Source: Muribaculum sp.
GTDB lineage: Bacteria > Bacillota > Clostridia > Lachnospirales > Lachnospiraceae
Direction: 5' to 3'
Length of the DNA: 61,364 nucleotides
Assembly: GCA_023663505.1 (NCBI GenBank)
Contig: JAMPHH010000016.1
Coordinates: 1 to 61,364 of the forward strand
Position numbers and translations under genes: made by a program. A model generated the notes under the pieces. That model saw only the letters and a list, made by a program, of their open reading frames with translations. It was not told the origin of the DNA and did not search any database. This document shows, piece by piece, positions 33,800 through 42,901 of this stretch. Position 1 is the stretch's first letter. Each line of letters opens with the position of its first letter.

Positions 33800-35165
33800 A
33801 ATTCTCCTTTCCAAGCTGCTCGCGCAAAGGCTTACTTCCCTTCTTCCTCGTGAGCTCCACAAGCCCCAAGGGAGTCATATCCACCACCGTGGTCTTCTGC
33901 CTGTCCCCTCTGACCAAGTCCTTAAGATAAGTCAGGAGCTCTTTTTGATGCGCCCGCTCCTTCATATTGATAAAATCAACCACGATGATGCCCGAGAGGT
34001 TCCGCAGGCGAAGCTGTACGGCAATCTCCGCGGCGGCTTCCCGATTGATTCGGTAATAGGTCTCCTCCACCGCCTTGCATGACTCGTATTTGCCCGAATT
34101 CACGTCGATGACCGTGAGGGCTTCCGTGGGCTCGATAATGAGATAACCGCCGCATTTGAGCCACACGCGGCGGCTCAGCGCGTCCTCAAGCTTACTCCTA
34201 AGCCCATAGAGCTGTGACAGGGAAAGCTGCGCGCTCTGCCTCTCATCATAATAGCGGATACGCTTGTCGGGAGGAACCCTGCCGGAAGCCTGAAGCCTTT
34301 GAAAGAGCGATTCGTCGTCTGTCAGAAGCTCCTCGTATTCGTCAGGGGACGCAAGCTGCTCCAAAGCCGCCTCCCACGGGGCGGGAGCCTCCAAAAGACA
34401 GCTAAAACAGGTTCGGTGCGCCGCCGTCTGAAACAGCGTGTGAAATCGCTCTACAAGCTCTTGGAGGGCGTCGGTAATCGCCGTACTGTCTGCATTATTC
34501 AGCAGCTCCGCCGCCCTCGTCCTCACCACGATTCCAAAGGACGGCTCCCCGCTCTCCCCCGAGGGCGATGTATGCGGCGAGGACGGCTTTGACGAAAGCT
34601 TCTTGTTTGGGCTCGACTCGGTCAACGTGTCCCCGAAAAGCTCCCGCTCCCGCTCGGATAATGCACCCTCTAAAAGCTCCCGCTCCCGCTCGGACAATTG
34701 GCGGGAATAGCTCAAACGTCTCTCCCCTATATTTAGCACAAAATAATCATTGGACAGGGAAATCAGTGTGGTCACGGAGGTCTGCTTGGTTTTCTGGGCG
34801 TCTCTCGTAACCTGAACGGGAAATTCGTCCCCCTCCAGAATCCGCCCGTCATAGGGGCGGTTCAACAGGAAAGGAAAGGCGGCGTCCCTCTTGGACAGGA
34901 AGCATATCTCCCGCTCGTCCCCGCCAATCTCCACAAAATAGGCGTCCAGATTCTTGACCGCGTTTTTCACCTTGCAGAGATAGACTGCGCCGACCTTGCT
35001 CTGCTCGCACGGGAGGAATTGCGCCGCCATCAGACGGTTCTCCTGCACGAGCAAAGCTGCCTGTCTGCCCTCATAGGTGGTAAAAATAAGCTTCCCGCCC
35101 TGTCCGGCGTTCTGCTGTGTCTCGGTTAAGGTGATTTTGCCTGCCTCTGCAATCCGACGACTCAT
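33774..35165 (-). CDS. Ribonuclease E/G family protein
   Basis: An endoribonuclease of RNA processing (463 aa), close to RNase G size. An S1-like region lies near residues 30-120. The catalytic metal-binding Asp residues lie in VIDVNSG near 325 and IVVDFINM near 368, and the C-terminal small domain includes DMTPLGLVELTRKK. It follows the radical SAM/DUF2344 gene, a conserved order in Clostridia. The start is ATG 35165 (MSRRIAEAG), behind the stem-loop leader shared with the ABC permease gene. Confidence 0.9.
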   Translation of the reverse strand: MSRRIAEAGKITLTETQQNAGQGGKLIFTTYEGRQAALLVQENRLMAAQFLPCEQSKVGAVYLCKVKNAVKNLDAYFVEIGGDEREICFLSKRDAAFPFLLNRPYDGRILEGDEFPVQVTRDAQKTKQTSVTTLISLSNDYFVLNIGERRLSYSRQLSERERELLEGALSERERELFGDTLTESSPNKKLSSKPSSPHTSPSGESGEPSFGIVVRTRAAELLNNADSTAITDALQELVERFHTLFQTAAHRTCFSCLLEAPAPWEAALEQLASPDEYEELLTDDESLFQRLQASGRVPPDKRIRYYDERQSAQLSLSQLYGLRSKLEDALSRRVWLKCGGYLIIEPTEALTVIDVNSGKYESCKAVEETYYRINREAAAEIAVQLRLRNLSGIIVVDFINMKERAHQKELLTYLKDLVRGDRQKTTVVDMTPLGLVELTRKKGSKPLREQLGKENYASEIKGF

Positions 35166-35189
35166 GTTTATAACCATGCCTTTCCGTAA

Positions 35190-35228
35190 CCTGCGAGCTT
35201 TCATGCGTGTGTTTACGCATTGTGCAGG
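35190..35228 (-). promoter_or_regulatory. Stem-loop leader upstream of RNase E/G
   Basis: Outer stem CCTGC/GCAGG (35228-35224 with 35194-35190) and a perfect inner stem ATGCGT/ACGCAT (35220-35215 with 35208-35203), followed by TTACGGAAAGGCATGGTTAT. It is near-identical in arrangement to 1052-1107. Confidence 0.5.
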
Positions 35229-35258
35229 CACAATATTCACAAAACGAATAAATTCATT

Positions 35259-38033
35259 TTATATTATCTGCCCCAACGGGACAAATCGGCGTTCCTCGTC
35301 TGTTCCCGCGTCGGCATAGGTCTCCTCCCTTGTCACCAACAGGGCGTTTTCCGAAAGTCTCTCCCCATGCTCCGCAAGCAGGGCTTCCACCACCTGAACA
35401 GGCTTAATGTTGCCTGCACTGGACGCGTCCACCAAAAGGTGCAAATATGCATCTATTCCTGCATTTTCCCAACTGCACTCATAGATTCCTGAGCGGATAT
35501 CGACCTGACGGGAGCCTTTTTTTCCCTCTTTTGTAATAAATATCTCTTTTTTTGCAAGAAAATCCGTCAAAATTCCTGCAATATCTGCCCTTGGCGCCTT
35601 CCCCTCGGCAAATCGCACCGTGTATTCCGCCGCAGCCACGCTCGCCATGGCGTTGCCCGCATTTTTGGGCAGGACGGACACCTCCAAGACGCGTATACCG
35701 GGGACGCCCGCCTCGTTCATACGTCTCTTTACGTCCTCGCAGGAGGTCAGGGAATAGACCTCAATGTCCATGTACTCGCCGTCGCTCTCAAGCCCGACGC
35801 CTAGGGGCGACGCAAAGGACATAATCTGATGCGGGCTGTATCCCGTGCTGTAAGCCACATTGACCCCCGCGCGCCGCAGCAGCTTTTGGAAATAGCGCAT
35901 CACATCTAAATGCCCAATAAAGCGGATTGCGCCATGCTTGGAAAATTTAACGCGCAGACGGATATTCTCAGTATTGCATAACGGCTGTTTTGGTATTGCC
36001 GTATCGTCGGGAGATATTTCATTTGCAGCTTTTCTATCATTTATGGCGTTTTCTCCTGCATAATATGTCTCATTCTGCAAGATTTTCTGCATCTCCTGCG
36101 CCATCTCTTTGTCCCGCACCGCCTTCTGCTCCTGCATGGTCTCCTGTCCGTCCTGCATCTTACCCCTAGGCTCCACGCAGATACCGCCGCCAAATCTGCT
36201 TGCCCCACAGCCCTGACATTTCTGCCTGCAATTCTCGGAAGTCTGCTCCTGCTGCGCCTTCGTCCACTCCCTTAGCAGGAATTCCTTGGTCACGCCGCAG
36301 TCGATAAAGTCCCATGGAAAGACCTCGTCAGGCAGACGCTCCCGACTGGTATAGAACTCCACGGAAAGCCCGCATTCCTCGATAGTCTCCACCCATTTTG
36401 CATGGTCATAATACTCACTCCAAGCGTCATAGAAGCAGCCCTTTTCATAAACCCTTTGTATCACCTGCGAAAGCCTTCTGTCTCCCCTTGCAAGCACGCC
36501 CTCCATCACACTGGCGTCCGCCTCGTGCCAGTTGTACTTGATGCGCTTCTGATTGAGCTGCTCCGAAATGGCGCGGCGAGTCTGATAAGCCTTTTCGATA
36601 AATTCCTCCTTGGTGCACTGGGACGCCCACTGGAACGGTGTGAATGGCTTTGGCACGAAAAAGGAGGTGCTCGCCACAATCTGCACGCTGCCGTTTGCGC
36701 GCTTTTCCTTGGGAACCGTCTCGAAGTAGACGGCGGCGATCTTGTTGGAAAGCTCCGCGATACCGCGGATATCCTCCTCGGTCTCCGTGGGCAGTCCAAG
36801 CATAAAATACAATTTTACCCTAGACCACCCGCCCTGAAACGCCATGGCTGCCCCGTGCAGAATGACCTCCTCGGTAAGACCCTTGTTGATCACGTCGCGT
36901 AATCTCTGACTGCCCGCCTCAGGCGCGAAGGTGAGACTGGATTTTTTGACGTCCTGCACCTTGCTCATCACATCTAACGAGAAAGCGTCAATCCGCAGGG
37001 AGGGCAGGGAGATATTCGTGTGCTGCCTGTCGCATTCCTGAATCAGAAAATCTATCAGCTCCGGAAGCCTGCTGTAATCACTGGAGCTGAGCGAGCTTAG
37101 GGAAATCTCCTCATGCCCCGTATTTTGCAGCATCTCCATTGCGAAACGCTCCAAGGTCTCCACCCTGCGCTCGCGAACGGGGCGATAGAGCTGTCCCGCC
37201 TGACAGAACCTGCAGCCGCGGATACAGCCCCGCTGAATCTCCAACACCACCCTGTCCTGCGTCACCTTGATATAAGGCACCACGGGCTTCATGGGATAGG
37301 GAAGCTCCGTGACGTCCATGGCAATCTCCTTCTGTATGACAGTGGGAATCCCCTCCTCCACGGGCTCAAAGGAAGCAATCGTGCCGTCCGAATGATAACG
37401 GGTCTCATAAAAACGGGGAACATACATGCCGGGGAGCCTTGCCGCCCTGCGCAGGAACTCCACCCTGCCGCACTGCTCCTCCTTACAGCGTTTGTAGAGC
37501 TCAAAAAGCTCCTGATATCGAGTCTCGCCCTCCCCGATATAAAAAATATCAAAAAAGTCCGCAATCGGCTCGGGATTGTAGGTACAGGGACCGCCCCCTA
37601 TCACGATCGGACACTCCTCGCCCCGCTCGACTGACAAAATAGGAATCCCCGCCAAATCCAATATCTGCAGGATATTCGTATAGCACATTTCGTATTGAAT
37701 CGTGATGCCCAAGAAATCAAAATCCCTGATCGGGTCTTGGGATTCCAACGCAAAGAGAGGAATATGCTCCTGCCGCATGATCCTGTCCAAATCCACCCAT
37801 GGGGAATAGACCCGCTCGCACCACACATCTTCCATGGCGTTAAACATTCCATAGAGAATCTGAATGCCAAGGTGTGACATGCCAATCTCGTACACATCGG
37901 GAAAACACATGGCAAAGCGGATATTCACCCTTTCCCTATCCTTGACCACCGCATTGACCTCATGCCCGATATAGCGCGCGGGCTTCTCTATTTTCATTAA
38001 AATATCGTCCGATAAAGCAAGTTTCTCCAACAT
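35259..38033 (-). CDS. B12-binding/radical SAM protein fused to DUF2344
   Basis: A 924-residue fusion. The N-terminal half is a TIGR03960-type radical SAM protein with a B12-binding-like domain (about 1-230). Its cluster motif CxxxCxxC is in QRGCIRGCRFCQAG near 285. After a variable Gln/Glu-rich linker (about 590-690), the C-terminal 200 residues form a TIGR03936/DUF2344 domain (LRVKFSKHGAIRFIGHLDVM). In many Firmicutes these are the same or adjacent genes, just before RNase G. The modified substrate is not known; an RNA or translation role is suspected from context. ATG 38072 is an alternative start. Confidence 0.88.
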   Translation of the reverse strand: MLEKLALSDDILMKIEKPARYIGHEVNAVVKDRERVNIRFAMCFPDVYEIGMSHLGIQILYGMFNAMEDVWCERVYSPWVDLDRIMRQEHIPLFALESQDPIRDFDFLGITIQYEMCYTNILQILDLAGIPILSVERGEECPIVIGGGPCTYNPEPIADFFDIFYIGEGETRYQELFELYKRCKEEQCGRVEFLRRAARLPGMYVPRFYETRYHSDGTIASFEPVEEGIPTVIQKEIAMDVTELPYPMKPVVPYIKVTQDRVVLEIQRGCIRGCRFCQAGQLYRPVRERRVETLERFAMEMLQNTGHEEISLSSLSSSDYSRLPELIDFLIQECDRQHTNISLPSLRIDAFSLDVMSKVQDVKKSSLTFAPEAGSQRLRDVINKGLTEEVILHGAAMAFQGGWSRVKLYFMLGLPTETEEDIRGIAELSNKIAAVYFETVPKEKRANGSVQIVASTSFFVPKPFTPFQWASQCTKEEFIEKAYQTRRAISEQLNQKRIKYNWHEADASVMEGVLARGDRRLSQVIQRVYEKGCFYDAWSEYYDHAKWVETIEECGLSVEFYTSRERLPDEVFPWDFIDCGVTKEFLLREWTKAQQEQTSENCRQKCQGCGASRFGGGICVEPRGKMQDGQETMQEQKAVRDKEMAQEMQKILQNETYYAGENAINDRKAANEISPDDTAIPKQPLCNTENIRLRVKFSKHGAIRFIGHLDVMRYFQKLLRRAGVNVAYSTGYSPHQIMSFASPLGVGLESDGEYMDIEVYSLTSCEDVKRRMNEAGVPGIRVLEVSVLPKNAGNAMASVAAAEYTVRFAEGKAPRADIAGILTDFLAKKEIFITKEGKKGSRQVDIRSGIYECSWENAGIDAYLHLLVDASSAGNIKPVQVVEALLAEHGERLSENALLVTREETYADAGTDEERRFVPLGQII

Positions 38034-38076
38034 ATCTACTCTCTTTTCATGTTTGTAAGGCTTTGCCGACACAAGC

Positions 38077-39318
38077 CTATGACTTCCCCTCCGCCTTCAT
38101 GCGCCTAAGCTCCGCCGCAGTGCATTCCTGACCGCTGTACCTAGCCTTCTCATAAGTCTCTCCCATGACGGGCATCTGCAGCTCTCCCGCGCACTCTCTT
38201 GCGGTTATTCTCCGAAGCCGCTCCGAGTCCGTCCCAAGCCGCAATGCCTGCTTGCGGTAGAGCCTGCGCACCCGCTCGTTCACGCTGAGCAGCTCGGGCA
38301 GAAGCCGCCCCCTTCTTCGGCGAAAGCCGTCTGTCTGCAAACGCTCTCTTTTATCAGTGTTCTCTGTCTCCTGACGGGACTTCTCCTCCTTAAAATCGCT
38401 GTCCCAGTTCCCGCGCAGATAACAGATTGCCGAGCGGATTCCCTTGTATGCCGCGGCAGTGAGCCCTATTCCGATTGCCAATAGCGCGATGACAGTCAGG
38501 GCGTTCCACAGCCAGTAGCTCTCGGAAGCGTCATTCGGGAAAAGAGGACCTCCACCCTGCCCGCCCTGTATCTGCTGCGGCTCCATATTCCCGTCCATGG
38601 ACATAAACAAATAGATGATTATGCTCACAAACGCGACCAACACCTGCTTTAACAGCTCCGTGACCGCCCTCAGCCAAGTGACGTCCGCCGTCAGAAATAA
38701 GAACAACGCCCCTAACAACGTGTACCCCAAGGCAAGCTTCATGCCTGAGCGGAATATTTCCCTCTCGGGGATATGCCCCGCGCTCCCCTCGTTGACCGAC
38801 AGGAAGCTCAAATATTTATCTATATAATAGACCAAAAAGTACAGACATAACACCATGATCAATAAAAAACACACCAAGCCCTTCCACTGCGCCTGCCCCT
38901 GATACTGCAGGAGAAAAAAGCAGCCTCCCGCTATCAGTACGGCGCCCACCGGAGACAAAGCCTTATCCTCATAGGTATCAAAGCGCAGTCTCAGATAAAG
39001 GGAATTGACAATAAACACAACACCCATTCCCACACTGACAAAACGAATCATACCGCTGCCCCCAAGAACCATGTGCAGGAAAACGACAATACCGATATGG
39101 AGCGCCATGAAAATCCCGGGGCTTGTGAGATATTGTCTCAAAAAATACAGCGCAAAGGGCAAAAAACTCATAATCAGACACCACAATAGAACCTGCGCCG
39201 CATTCTCCTGCATCACGCCTGACAGAATCAAAAGCGTCAGCATGACAGGAAATAAAGCCCAGTAATTCATTTGAGTCACCAATAATTCCCGAAGGAGTAT
39301 AATCCCGTTTCGCTTCAT
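38077..39318 (-). CDS. Membrane protein with C-terminal DUF4129-like region
   Basis: A 413-residue membrane protein. About eight hydrophobic segments span residues 15-245, another lies near 265-290, and then comes a basic cytoplasmic tail. The tail (LYRKQALRLG … YEKARYSGQE) resembles DUF4129, which normally ends transglutaminase-like proteins of MoxR-DUF58 operons. The transglutaminase domain itself is absent. It is the last gene of that operon, with 18 bases to the DUF58 gene. Probably envelope-related; the exact role is unknown. Confidence 0.65.
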   Translation of the reverse strand: MKRNGIILLRELLVTQMNYWALFPVMLTLLILSGVMQENAAQVLLWCLIMSFLPFALYFLRQYLTSPGIFMALHIGIVVFLHMVLGGSGMIRFVSVGMGVVFIVNSLYLRLRFDTYEDKALSPVGAVLIAGGCFFLLQYQGQAQWKGLVCFLLIMVLCLYFLVYYIDKYLSFLSVNEGSAGHIPEREIFRSGMKLALGYTLLGALFLFLTADVTWLRAVTELLKQVLVAFVSIIIYLFMSMDGNMEPQQIQGGQGGGPLFPNDASESYWLWNALTVIALLAIGIGLTAAAYKGIRSAICYLRGNWDSDFKEEKSRQETENTDKRERLQTDGFRRRRGRLLPELLSVNERVRRLYRKQALRLGTDSERLRRITARECAGELQMPVMGETYEKARYSGQECTAAELRRMKAEGKS

Positions 39319-39336
39319 CAGCCCTGTTCCCTCCAG

Positions 39337-40455
39337 TCACACCAATATCGTGCGGATATGCTTTTGCAGGGTGGCGGGCAACTTAGGGGGTTTTAAGCCG
39401 CTCACGGGATAAAACCACATGTAATCCCGCTCCTTTGCCTGAAATTCTTCCAATAACGCCACAAAATCATCATACTGATTCGGGCAGATAAAGCAGGTAA
39501 ACATTCCGCCTGACTCCTGCAGCAGCTTTTCCTCAAAAAGCCCCCTGAAATCCTCGGGCTCCCTGTCGAGGTCAAGCCTTGCGAGCCCCCTGTAAATCCC
39601 CTCCATCTGCCCCTTGCCGCCGTTGGTCTCTATCAGGAAGGCTCTGCCCGTAACCGTGTCCACGCCGTTGGTATAGCAGGCGACGCGAAAGCCCTGACCC
39701 AGAAAAAACTCACTCAGACCCGCCATCATTTGAATCCCCGCCTCCACGCCCACGGTATTCTTGATAATCCCGTTATCCGTCACGTTCAGGAAGATACGCA
39801 CCGATTCCAACGCCGTGTAGCTTCGTTGGTTCACCTTTAATTCCCCTGTTTTAGCAGTCGCCTTCCAGTTGATGCTCCGCATATCGTCAAAAGGCTCATA
39901 TTCCCGAACCCCGCGATACTCGAAGGGATCCTCCAAAAGATGCCTCTTGGTGAGTACCTCTCCGTTTAATTCCTGCAGCGACATACGAAAGCCCTGACTC
40001 TCGAAGGGCTTCGGATAGACATAGATAGTCCGTTTTAGCTGTATCGTGTCCACCATAACCTTGCTCATAAACAGGTCGGTAGCCACCAGATCCACACTGT
40101 CTATATTGTAATATCCCCTTTTGCCGCCAAGAAACTGCAGGGTGCGGGTGATGCGCTCCCCGCCGCCGATCTGGAACACGTCATTGCGATAATACCTGTC
40201 CGTGGTTCGAGACCCTTCGGCGTTCTCAAAGAGAAGGCTTCGACTGGTGGTGAATTTTACCTTGAGCATGGAGATAGGAAGCCGCTTGTGGTTCTCCACC
40301 ACCTCCCTGAGCACCCCGTACTCCCCCTCGAAAATACTCCCCGTCCCAAATGCCAAATCCACCCGCAAGTGCCGATTCCAGAGCCTTTTATAGATTTTCT
40401 GCTGTGCCCAGAAAAGGAGCGCGGCGATAATGCCGATTCCAAGTAATTGTATCAT
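39337..40455 (-). CDS. DUF58 domain protein
   Basis: A 372-residue protein with an N-terminal membrane segment (IQLLGIGIIAALLFWA) and a long cytoplasmic part. The DUF58 signature appears as GVREYEPFDDMRSINWKATA near residues 190-210. DUF58 proteins have a VWA-like fold and act with MoxR ATPases, probably in assembling or maturing metal-dependent or envelope proteins. ATG 40455 is chosen for its GGGAGAG site; the longer frame overlaps the MoxR gene. Confidence 0.85.
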   Translation of the reverse strand: MIQLLGIGIIAALLFWAQQKIYKRLWNRHLRVDLAFGTGSIFEGEYGVLREVVENHKRLPISMLKVKFTTSRSLLFENAEGSRTTDRYYRNDVFQIGGGERITRTLQFLGGKRGYYNIDSVDLVATDLFMSKVMVDTIQLKRTIYVYPKPFESQGFRMSLQELNGEVLTKRHLLEDPFEYRGVREYEPFDDMRSINWKATAKTGELKVNQRSYTALESVRIFLNVTDNGIIKNTVGVEAGIQMMAGLSEFFLGQGFRVACYTNGVDTVTGRAFLIETNGGKGQMEGIYRGLARLDLDREPEDFRGLFEEKLLQESGGMFTCFICPNQYDDFVALLEEFQAKERDYMWFYPVSGLKPPKLPATLQKHIRTILV

Positions 40456-40537
40456 AGACACTCTCCCGAGATTTTTATCATGCTGACCATTTATTCTCGC
40501 AAGCTGCCCCGCTGCTTGCAGTGCTTCAAATGATACG

Positions 40538-41488
40538 TCACTTGGCAAAATCCTCAGTAGGCACGGGCGTGTCCTGCAGAATCCTCTCTATCAGCGTTTC
40601 GCTGCCCTCTGCACCGCCCTGTCCATATGCCATGATGACCCTGTGGGCGAGCACGGGAACCGCCAACGCCTTCACGTCATCGGGTATCGCATAGGCTCTC
40701 CCCTCCAGATACGCATATGCCTTGACACAGCGAAGCAGGGAGAGACTCCCGCGGGGACTTGCACCCATGACAATCCCCTCCCCGTTTCTGGTTGCCTGTA
40801 TGATATCCACCATATACTCTCGAACACAGGGGTGTACAAACACCTGTGCCGCGTCCCGATGCATCTGCTCCAATTCCTCCAAGGTCAATACGCTTTCCAG
40901 CTCGTCCAAGGGCTCCGCGTTCATATAACGCTCCAAAATCGCCAACTCCTCCGCCCTCTCAGGCAGCTTCATGGAAAGCTTCATCATAAAGCGGTCCATC
41001 TGAGCCTCGGGCAGCGGAAACGTGCCCGCGCTCTCCACGGGATTCTGGGTGGCGATGACAAAAAAGGGGCGTCCGGGCTCATAACTCACCCCGTCGATCG
41101 TCACCTGCCGCTCCTCCATGCATTCCAGAAGCCCTGCTTGGGTTCTGGGCGTCGCGCGGTTAATCTCGTCCGCCAGTAAAATATTGGTAAACACCGGACC
41201 CTTGCGGAGCACGAAGCTATTAGTCTCCCTGTCAAAGATATTCAAGCCCGTGATATCGCTTGGAAGCAGATCCGGCGTGAACTGAATCCGCGAGAACCGG
41301 GCGTCAAGAGTCTTGGCGAGAGCCTTGGCAAGCTTGGTCTTACCCGTGCCCGGCACGTCCTCCACGAGCACATGACCGCCCGCGACCCACGCCGTGAGCA
41401 GCAGCCTGACGGTTTGCTCCTTACCTATAATCACCTTCCCGATATTCTCAAATACCCTATCCGCAATGCCCTTTCCGCCGCTTTCCAA
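40538..41488 (-). CDS. MoxR family AAA+ ATPase
   Basis: A chaperone-like AAA+ ATPase (316 aa). Walker A DVPGTGKTKLAKAL lies near residue 40, Walker B ILLADEINRA near 104, sensor 1 ATQNPVE near 147 and an arginine-finger region after it. It is the first gene of a MoxR-DUF58-DUF4129 operon. It starts at a TTG with GGGAGGG seven bases upstream. MoxR proteins typically help VWA-domain proteins mature, and a decayed VWA gene lies nearby at 42.9 kb. Confidence 0.92.
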   Translation of the reverse strand: MESGGKGIADRVFENIGKVIIGKEQTVRLLLTAWVAGGHVLVEDVPGTGKTKLAKALAKTLDARFSRIQFTPDLLPSDITGLNIFDRETNSFVLRKGPVFTNILLADEINRATPRTQAGLLECMEERQVTIDGVSYEPGRPFFVIATQNPVESAGTFPLPEAQMDRFMMKLSMKLPERAEELAILERYMNAEPLDELESVLTLEELEQMHRDAAQVFVHPCVREYMVDIIQATRNGEGIVMGASPRGSLSLLRCVKAYAYLEGRAYAIPDDVKALAVPVLAHRVIMAYGQGGAEGSETLIERILQDTPVPTEDFAK

Positions 41489-41583
41489 TCACATGCCCTC
41501 CCGTCTTGATGGTCATTCGACCGTTTCACACCTTGAATATGGATATATTGTACCACAATTCTGTATAATTCACCACTAAAATA

Positions 41584-41624
41584 TAGGGCGCAGCAACCGC
41601 ATTTGCAACAATTGCCACGCCCTA
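41584..41624 (-). terminator. Terminator after second lipoprotein gene
   Basis: Stem TAGGGCG/CGCCCTA with inner GCAA/TTGC. On the minus strand it is followed by TATATTTTAG. Confidence 0.65.
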
Positions 41625-41661
41625 CATTGCTTATTACTTTAAAAACATTTCAAACCTCTGC

Positions 41662-42210
41662 CTACTCAAACATTTCTGGAAGATAAATTACATATTTAGA
41701 CCCTTCAGGCCAACAATGGTTCTCATCATCGTGCAAATCCTCATCAAAGATAGTTACACTCGTAACACCTACATAATCTGGGTGTTCTTTGTATACACTA
41801 TAACCACCATGCCCAATCCGATATGTTTTTCCACTGCTTGTCTTTACATTTTCTATTTTTCCGCTAATACTTTGTTCCACTACACCATCCACAGCCGTTG
41901 TTGCTCCTCCACCCCTTCTGCCTTCAGGTGCATCATATGAGAGAATGTCTCCGTCAATAAATTCTATCCAATTCCCTATCTCCTCCTCCAAGTTTGGGTA
42001 GTTCTCCTTCATGTATGGACAAAATAAATCCGCAATGGCTTTTGCGTCTTTATCTAAGACACCTTGCAAAATTGCCTCACTCTGCAATCTTGCAACCTGT
42101 GCATGATTTATGTATGTACTCTCTGTGCTATGGTCGGAAGTTATACAACCTGTCAAGGTAATAAGAACAGATATAAAACATATGGACAATATTAACCTAT
42201 TTTTCTGCAT
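41662..42210 (-). CDS. DUF5104-like lipoprotein, copy 2
   Basis: A 182-residue lipoprotein with the lipobox LTGC near residue 22. The mature part contains LQSEAILQGVLDKDAKAIAD and YKEHPDYVGVTSVTIF, as in DUF5104 proteins of Clostridia. It is a paralogue of the next gene upstream, equal in length, and the two probably arose by tandem duplication. It is likely cotranscribed with the upstream copy, although a terminator lies between them. Function unknown. Confidence 0.7.
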   Translation of the reverse strand: MQKNRLILSICFISVLITLTGCITSDHSTESTYINHAQVARLQSEAILQGVLDKDAKAIADLFCPYMKENYPNLEEEIGNWIEFIDGDILSYDAPEGRRGGGATTAVDGVVEQSISGKIENVKTSSGKTYRIGHGGYSVYKEHPDYVGVTSVTIFDEDLHDDENHCWPEGSKYVIYLPEMFE

Positions 42211-42274
42211 ATTGCACCTTTCTTTCCCTCAGCTTTGATTATATCACAATTCTGTATAATTCACCATTAAAATA

Positions 42275-42315
42275 TAGGGCGTAGCAACCACATTTGCAAC
42301 AATTGCCACGCCCTA
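42275..42315 (-). terminator. Terminator between the two lipoprotein copies
   Basis: The same stem as at 41584-41624: TAGGGCG (42275-42281) with CGCCCTA (42309-42315), followed on the minus strand by TATATTTTAA. Confidence 0.65.
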
Positions 42316-42352
42316 CATTGCTTATTACTTTAAAAACATTTCAAACCTCTGT

Positions 42353-42901
42353 CTACTCATACATTTCCGGAAGATAAATTATACACTTTCCTCCTTCAAG
42401 ATAACAATGATTCTCATAGTCATACAAATCCTCAACAAAGATAGTTATACTCGTAACCCCCACATAATCGGGATGTTCTTTATATACACTGTAACCTCCA
42501 TGTCCAATTCGATATGTTTTTCCACTGCTTGTCTTTACATTCTCTACTCTTCCATTGATGCTTCCCTCCACTAGACCATCCTCTGCCGTCCATGTACCCG
42601 AGCCCATTGCACCTTTGGGTGCGTCATATGAGAGAATGTCCCCGTCAATAAAATCTATCCAAATCTCTATATCCTCCTCCAAGTTTGGGTAGTTTTCTTT
42701 CATATATGGACAGAACAAATTTGCAATGGCTTCTGCGTCTTTATCTAGGACACCTTGCAAAATTGCTTCACTCTGTAATCTTGCGACCTGTTCTGGACCT
42801 ATGTATGGACTTTTTGTACTGGGAGCAGATGATGCACATCCCGTCAAGGTAATAAAAATAGAAATACAGGATAGACCTAATATTATCCTATTTTTCTGCA
42901 T
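42353..42901 (-). CDS. DUF5104-like lipoprotein, copy 1
   Basis: A 182-residue lipoprotein with the lipobox LTGC near residue 22, highly similar to copy 2 over its full length. Differences cluster in the signal peptide, the middle loop (GAMGSGTWTAEDG against RRGGGATTAVDG) and the C-terminal region. ATG 42901 (MQKNRIILG) matches the paralogue's start and has AAGGGG upstream. The start overlaps the last codons of the VWA frame by 14 bases, so it may once have been translationally coupled to it. Confidence 0.72.
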   Translation of the reverse strand: MQKNRIILGLSCISIFITLTGCASSAPSTKSPYIGPEQVARLQSEAILQGVLDKDAEAIANLFCPYMKENYPNLEEDIEIWIDFIDGDILSYDAPKGAMGSGTWTAEDGLVEGSINGRVENVKTSSGKTYRIGHGGYSVYKEHPDYVGVTSITIFVEDLYDYENHCYLEGGKCIIYLPEMYE